From the NCBI GenBank assembly GCA_002386465.1, contig DGIT01000113.1, positions 1 to 9,587 of the forward strand: a stretch of DNA of 9,587 nt. The letters are read 5' to 3'. A model generated the notes under the pieces. It did not search any database and had not been told where the DNA came from. It saw only the letters and a list, made by a program, of their open reading frames with translations. Shown piece by piece: positions 6,380 to 9,587 of this stretch. The position numbers and the translations under genes are program-made. How positions within the stretch are numbered: the stretch's first letter is position 1; each line of letters starts with the position of its first letter. The stretch is from Burkholderiales bacterium UBA4615. Lineage in GTDB: Bacteria > Pseudomonadota > Gammaproteobacteria > Burkholderiales > Burkholderiaceae_E.

Positions 6380-6490
6380 TTTTTTCGGCGCACACAAGCC
6401 CACCGTTCGCCCCCGTGGTGGTGCCCCGTGCACACCGCGCGCCGGGTGGACTAACCGCAGCATTGTCTGCGTACGCAAGAGAGAGCATTC
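6380..6490 (+). promoter_or_regulatory. Structured 111-nt leader before rpsD (candidate S4 autoregulatory region)
   Basis: This is the longest gap inside the operon and holds no gene. It contains several short foldable elements: CCACC (6400-6404) with GGTGG (6417-6421) or alternatively GGTGG (6445-6449); GTGC (6421-6424) with GCAC (6430-6433); and CGCAG (6456-6460) with CTGCG (6467-6471). A perfect palindrome TGCGTACGCA lies at 6468-6477 and competes with the last hairpin. A weak AGAGAG SD follows at 6479-6484. I see no convincing -35/-10 promoter. S4 represses its own gene in many bacteria, so an S4-responsive leader is plausible but unproven. Confidence 0.4.
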
Positions 6491-7114
6491 GTGGCACGTT
6501 ATACCGGACCCAAAGCCAAGCTGTCCCGTCGCGAGGGGACAGATCTTTTCCTGAAGAGCGCGCGCCGTTCGCTTGCAGACAAATGCAAGCTCGACAGCAA
6601 GCCTGGCCAGCATGGCCGTACTTCAGGCTCACGCACTTCCGACTATGGCCTTCAGCTGCGTGAAAAGCAGAAGGTCAAGCGGATGTACGGCGTACTCGAG
6701 CGCCAGTTCCGTCGCTACTTCGCTGAAGCCGAGCGCCGCAAAGGCAACACCGGCGCCAATCTGCTGGCGCTGCTGGAGTGCCGTCTCGACAATGTCGTCT
6801 ATCGCATGGGCCTGGCGTCCACGCGCGCCGAGGCCCGCCAGCTGGTGAGCCATAAGGCCATCGCAGTGAACGGCCAGACGCTGAATATTCCGTCGGCGCA
6901 AGTGCGCCCTAACGATGTCATCGCGCTGCGCGAGAAGGCCCAAAAGCAGGTTCGCGTGCAGGATGCCCTCAGCCTTGCCGAACAAAGCGGCTTTCCCAGT
7001 TGGGTCTCGGTAGACAAGACCAAGATGCAAGGCACGTTCAAATCGGTGCCTGAGCGCTCGGACATTGCTGCCGACATCAACGAAAGCCTGATCGTCGAGT
7101 TGTACTCGCGTTAA
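6491..7114 (+). CDS. rpsD: 30S ribosomal protein S4 (C-minus form), GTG start
   Basis: S4 nucleates 30S assembly at the 16S 5' domain and influences fidelity with S5. In enterobacteria it also represses the alpha operon. The 207-residue product begins MARYTGPKAKLSRREGTDLF, has a single N-terminal cysteine (C32) and no zinc cluster. The S4 RNA-binding domain is at about 97-160 (CRLDNVVYRMGLASTRAEAR and VSHKAIAVNG), and the C-terminus is the conserved NESLIVELYSR. The GTG at 6491 gives the family N-terminus; only a weak AGAGAG (6479-6484) serves as SD. A 111-nt structured region separates it from rpsK. Confidence 0.97.
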   Translation: MARYTGPKAKLSRREGTDLFLKSARRSLADKCKLDSKPGQHGRTSGSRTSDYGLQLREKQKVKRMYGVLERQFRRYFAEAERRKGNTGANLLALLECRLDNVVYRMGLASTRAEARQLVSHKAIAVNGQTLNIPSAQVRPNDVIALREKAQKQVRVQDALSLAEQSGFPSWVSVDKTKMQGTFKSVPERSDIAADINESLIVELYSR

Positions 7115-7130
7115 TCGAGGGATCCATTAC

Positions 7131-8150
7131 ATGCAGACTGCTTTGTTGAAGCCCCGTATCGTCGAGGTCGAGCAACTCGGTCCTTCGCACGCCCGAGTGG
7201 TCATGGAACCGTTCGAGCGCGGCTATGGCCATACCCTGGGCAATGCGCTGCGCCGGGTGCTGCTTTCGTCGATGGTTGGTTATGCGCCCACCGAGGTTCA
7301 AATCTCGGGCGTGGTGCATGAGTACTCCACGATCGATGGACTGCGCGAAGACGTGGTCGACCTGCTGCTGAACCTGAAGGGCATCGTCTTCAAGCTTCAT
7401 AATCGCGACGATGTGTTCCTCACGCTGCGCAAGGAAGTGCCCGGGCCGGTCCTGGCCTCCGACATCGAGCTGCCGCACGACGTCGAGCTGATCAATGCCG
7501 GCCATGTCATTGGCAATCTGACACAGGGTGGCAAGCTCGACATGCAGGTCAAGGTCGAGAAGGGCCGTGGCTATGTGCCGGGCACGCTTCGCAATCTGGC
7601 TGAGAGCAAGACCATCGGCCGGATCGTGCTTGACGCCTCATTCTCCCCCGTACGCCGTGTGAGCTATGCGGTGGAGAGCGCCCGCGTCGAGAACCGCACC
7701 GACCTCGACAAGCTGCTGATCGATGTTGAAACCAACGGCGTGATTTCGCCCGAGGAAGCCGTGCGGCAAGCCGCGCGCATTCTGGTCGAGCAGCTGTCGG
7801 TCTTTGCTGCACTGGAAGGTGCCGAGCCGATGGGCGACCTGATCGGCGGTGCGACCACGCCTGGCCTGATCGGCGGCGGAAGTGTCATGGGCCGTGCCTC
7901 GCAGATCGATCCGATCCTGCTGCGTCCGGTCGATGATCTTGAGTTGACGGTCCGCTCGGCCAACTGCCTGAAAGCCGAAAACATCTTTTATATCGGCGAC
8001 CTGATCCAGCGTACCGAGAATGAGCTGCTGAAGACTCCGAATCTCGGCCGCAAATCGCTCAATGAGATCAAGGAAGTGCTTGCCTCGCGCGGGCTGACTC
8101 TCGGGATGCGCCTGGAAAACTGGCCGCCCGCCGGACTCGATCGCCCCTGA
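7131..8150 (+). CDS. rpoA: DNA-directed RNA polymerase alpha subunit
   Basis: Alpha dimerises to nucleate assembly of RNA polymerase, and its C-terminal domain (CTD) contacts UP-element DNA and activators. The 339-residue protein has the N-terminal dimerisation domain (residues 1 to about 230) with the EPFERGYGHTLGNALRRVLL block at 26-45 and the CTD at about 263-333. In the CTD, R275 in LTVRSANCLK corresponds to the DNA-contacting E. coli R265, and KTPNLGRKSLNEIKEVLASR is intact. The linker (about 231-260) is Gly-rich, contains a 9-residue repeat (DLIGGATTP / GLIGGGSVM) and makes the protein about ten residues longer than E. coli alpha. The SD GAGGGA is at 7117-7122. Confidence 0.98.
   Translation: MQTALLKPRIVEVEQLGPSHARVVMEPFERGYGHTLGNALRRVLLSSMVGYAPTEVQISGVVHEYSTIDGLREDVVDLLLNLKGIVFKLHNRDDVFLTLRKEVPGPVLASDIELPHDVELINAGHVIGNLTQGGKLDMQVKVEKGRGYVPGTLRNLAESKTIGRIVLDASFSPVRRVSYAVESARVENRTDLDKLLIDVETNGVISPEEAVRQAARILVEQLSVFAALEGAEPMGDLIGGATTPGLIGGGSVMGRASQIDPILLRPVDDLELTVRSANCLKAENIFYIGDLIQRTENELLKTPNLGRKSLNEIKEVLASRGLTLGMRLENWPPAGLDRP
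7838..7876 (+). repeat. 12-bp in-frame direct repeat in the rpoA linker
   Basis: CCTGATCGGCGG occurs at 7838-7849 and again at 7865-7876, a 27-bp period that preserves the reading frame. It encodes the repeated peptides DLIGG and GLIGG within the flexible linker between the alpha N- and C-terminal domains. This looks like a small tandem duplication that has since diverged. Confidence 0.75.
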
Positions 8151-8180
8151 TCGCGCTGCCGGACATCAAGGAACCGAATC

Positions 8181-8579
8181 ATGCGTCACCGTCACGGACT
8201 TCGTAAGCTCAACCGCACCAGCAGTCATCGCGAGGCCATGTTGCGCAACATGACCGTCTCGCTACTGCGTCATGAGTCGATCAAGACCACCCTGCCCAAG
8301 GCCAAGGAATTGCGGCGTGTGGTCGAGCCGATCATCACGCTTGGCAAGAAGCCGTCGCTCGCCAACCGCCGTCTGGCTTTCGACCGGCTGCGCGATCGCG
8401 ACATCGTGGTCAAGGTCTTCAATGAACTGGGCCCGCGCTATGCCGCACGCAACGGCGGGTACCTGCGTATCCTGAAGTTCGGCTTTCGCATCGGCGACAA
8501 CGCTCCGATGGCATTGGTCGAGCTGCTGGATCGGCCCGAAGTGGCCGAGACGCCGTCAGGCGAAGCGGCCGCCAGCTGA
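8181..8579 (+). CDS. rplQ: 50S ribosomal protein L17
   Basis: L17 binds 23S rRNA near the exit tunnel and is the last gene of the alpha operon. The 132-residue product begins MRHRHGLRKLNRTSSHREAM and carries the L17 signature IKTTLPKAKELRRVVEPIIT at about 34-53, then the RLRDRDIVVKVFNELGPRYA region and GGYLRILKFGFRIGDNAPMA. The C-terminal tail (EVAETPSGEAAAS) is variable, as usual. AAGGAA (8168-8173) is a good SD. A strong GC hairpin follows 37 nt after the stop, consistent with the operon end. Confidence 0.98.
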   Translation: MRHRHGLRKLNRTSSHREAMLRNMTVSLLRHESIKTTLPKAKELRRVVEPIITLGKKPSLANRRLAFDRLRDRDIVVKVFNELGPRYAARNGGYLRILKFGFRIGDNAPMALVELLDRPEVAETPSGEAAAS

Positions 8580-8615
8580 TCGACCCCGATCACGTGGCTT
8601 CGGCCCGGGTTACAG

Positions 8616-8647
8616 GCGCGGCGCTCTTGGAGCGCCGCGTTCCATTT
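8616..8647 (+). terminator. Probable intrinsic terminator of the alpha operon
   Basis: CGCGGCGCTC (8617-8626) and GAGCGCCGCG (8630-8639) form a perfect ten-pair stem with a TTG loop (8627-8629), extendable by a G-U pair (8616/8640). The downstream tract TTCCATTT (8640-8647) is only partly U-rich, so termination may be incomplete. It is placed directly after rplQ, where the operon should end. Confidence 0.7.
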
Positions 8648-8648
8648 G

Positions 8649-8671
8649 GGGCGCCCGGGTCTGGAGCGCCC
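8649..8671 (+). repeat. Second inverted repeat upstream of the ABC ATPase gene
   Basis: GGGCGC (8649-8654) and GCGCCC (8666-8671) form a six-pair stem around an 11-nt loop (8655-8665). There is no U-tract. It shares TGGAGCGCC (8662-8670) with the terminator (8628-8636), and GCCCGGGT (8653-8660) is also found at 8603-8610. The two structures can therefore partly exchange pairing strands. The role is unknown. Confidence 0.5.
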
Positions 8672-8703
8672 ATGTTCGAGGCGTCTGCGCTTGAGGCATG
8701 CGC

Positions 8704-9587
8704 ATGAATCCGGTACTCGTTGTCGACGGACTGGTGAAAACCTTCGGGTCACATCGTGCAGTGGATGGCGTGACCTTCGAAGTGGCGCCGGGCGAGTGCT
8801 TTGGCCTGCTGGGGCCTAACGGCGCGGGCAAGAGCACCACGCTGAAGCTCGCCCTGGGCTTGATGGAGCCGGATGCAGGTCGCATCGAACTGCTGGGCGA
8901 GCCCGTGCCCGCTCGTGCCCGGCAGGCCCGCCGCAAAGTGGGCGTGGTGCCGCAAAACGACCCACTCGACCCCGACTTCACGGTGGCCGAAAACCTTCTC
9001 GTGTTTGGGCGCTATTTCGGCCAGCCCGATGCGATCACCCGGTCGCGGATCGAGCCACTGCTCGACTTCGCCCAGTTGGGCAACAAGCGTGATGCGCGCA
9101 TCCAGACCTTGTCGGGCGGCATGAAGCGGCGCCTCACGATGGCGCGTGCGCTCATCAACGACCCTCAGGTCCTGTTTCTGGACGAGCCCACCACAGGCCT
9201 TGACCCGCAGGCGCGACACCTGATCTGGGAGCGGCTCAAGCGGCTGCTTGCGCAGGGCAAGACCATCGTCCTCACCACGCATTTCATGGACGAGGCTGAG
9301 CGTCTGTGCGATCGGCTGGCAATTATCGACAGCGGCCGACCGATTGCGAGCGCATCGCCAGCAGCCCTGATTTCTCGCGAGATTGAACCGCATGTGATCG
9401 AGGTGCATGGGCCTGGGCGTGCGCAGTGGGCTGATCTGGCGCCCGGCCTTGGATGCGGGCGCGTCGAAACCGTTGGCGAAACCACCTTTGCTTATTGCGA
9501 GGATCCGTCCGCGGCACTGGCCGCGTTGCAGACCCGCACCGATCTGCGCACGCTGCATCGACCAGCCAACCTTGAAGACGTGTTCCT
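8704..9587 (+). CDS. nodI: NodI/DrrA-type ABC transporter ATP-binding protein (3' end outside window)
   Basis: The frame stays open to the window edge (294 codons plus two bases). All ABC ATPase motifs are present: Walker A GPNGAGKST at 37-45, Q-loop Q84, signature LSGGM at 136-140, Walker B VLFLDEP at 156-162 with catalytic E161, D-loop GLD at 165-167 and switch H193. MKRRLTMARALINDP, DPQARHLIWERLK, THFMDEAERLCDRL and a C-terminal domain ending RPANLEDVFL are characteristic of the NodI branch, whose partner is a NodJ-type permease. NodI exports lipochitin oligosaccharides in rhizobia, but relatives are widespread in non-nodulating betaproteobacteria and the substrate here is unknown. The ATG at 8704 is preferred over 8698 because the GAGG SD (8693-8696) is seven bases upstream. 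It probably lacks only 10-15 C-terminal residues. Confidence 0.85.
   Translation, partial: MNPVLVVDGLVKTFGSHRAVDGVTFEVAPGECFGLLGPNGAGKSTTLKLALGLMEPDAGRIELLGEPVPARARQARRKVGVVPQNDPLDPDFTVAENLLVFGRYFGQPDAITRSRIEPLLDFAQLGNKRDARIQTLSGGMKRRLTMARALINDPQVLFLDEPTTGLDPQARHLIWERLKRLLAQGKTIVLTTHFMDEAERLCDRLAIIDSGRPIASASPAALISREIEPHVIEVHGPGRAQWADLAPGLGCGRVETVGETTFAYCEDPSAALAALQTRTDLRTLHRPANLEDVF

Noticed and set aside
6380..6391. Rho-independent terminator after rpsK suggested by the T6 run
   Set aside because: The T-run is in the loop of the only good inverted repeat rather than after a stem, and essential genes of the same operon follow.
8749..9558. A 269-codon minus-strand frame opposite the ABC ATPase
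   Set aside because: The plus strand encodes every ABC ATPase motif in one uninterrupted frame; the antisense reading has no recognisable motif.
1..9587. An undescribed defence, mobile or biosynthetic system
   Set aside because: Apart from the NodI-like ATPase every gene is a recognised housekeeping gene in standard order; there are no transposases, integrases, attachment repeats, CRISPR repeats or tRNA genes visible on either strand.

Overview
The window is a stretch of the conserved ribosomal-protein superoperon (spc operon running into alpha operon) from a GC-rich betaproteobacterium, followed by the start of an unrelated ABC-transporter gene. All genes are on the + strand. The assignment to Betaproteobacteria rests on gene order (infA between secY and rpmJ), the sequence of IF-1, the C-minus (zinc-free) S14 and S4 together with a zinc-ribbon L36, and the RpoA C-terminal domain ending in GLTLGMRLENWPPAGL. 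I cannot fix the genus from sequence alone.

Layout. 1-45: last 14 codons and stop of rplN (L14). 59-5158: rplX, rplE, rpsN, rpsH, rplF, rplR, rpsE, rpmD, rplO and secY, mostly separated by 1-29 nt, with several Shine-Dalgarno (SD) sequences overlapping the preceding stop codon. 5175-5570: infA and rpmJ. 5582-8579: rpsM, rpsK, rpsD, rpoA and rplQ. 8580-8703: intergenic region with a strong 10-bp GC-rich hairpin that I read as the operon terminator. 8704-9587: a NodI-type ABC ATPase, cut off by the window end a few residues before its expected stop. There is no gene-free stretch longer than about 125 nt.

How the genes work together. The proteins are components of the 30S subunit (S14, S8, S5, S13, S11, S4) and the 50S subunit (L14, L24, L5, L6, L18, L30, L15, L36, L17). 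With them are the SecYEG channel that receives nascent membrane and secreted proteins, the initiation factor IF-1 and the RNA polymerase alpha subunit. Co-transcription ties synthesis of translation, transcription and export machinery together. In enterobacteria, S8 (spc) and S4 (alpha) repress their own operons by binding mRNA. Here I see a candidate S8-like hairpin at the rplX/rplE junction. The alpha-operon leader upstream of rpsM has been squeezed to 11 nt, while an unusual 111-nt structured gap sits in front of rpsD.

All coding sequences look intact, with no frameshifts, mobile elements, CRISPR arrays, tRNAs or rRNAs. I do not see an undescribed biological system. The points worth a second look are regulatory RNA structures in the larger gaps, an in-frame duplication in the RpoA interdomain linker, a secY start without an SD, and the structured region before the NodI-like gene.
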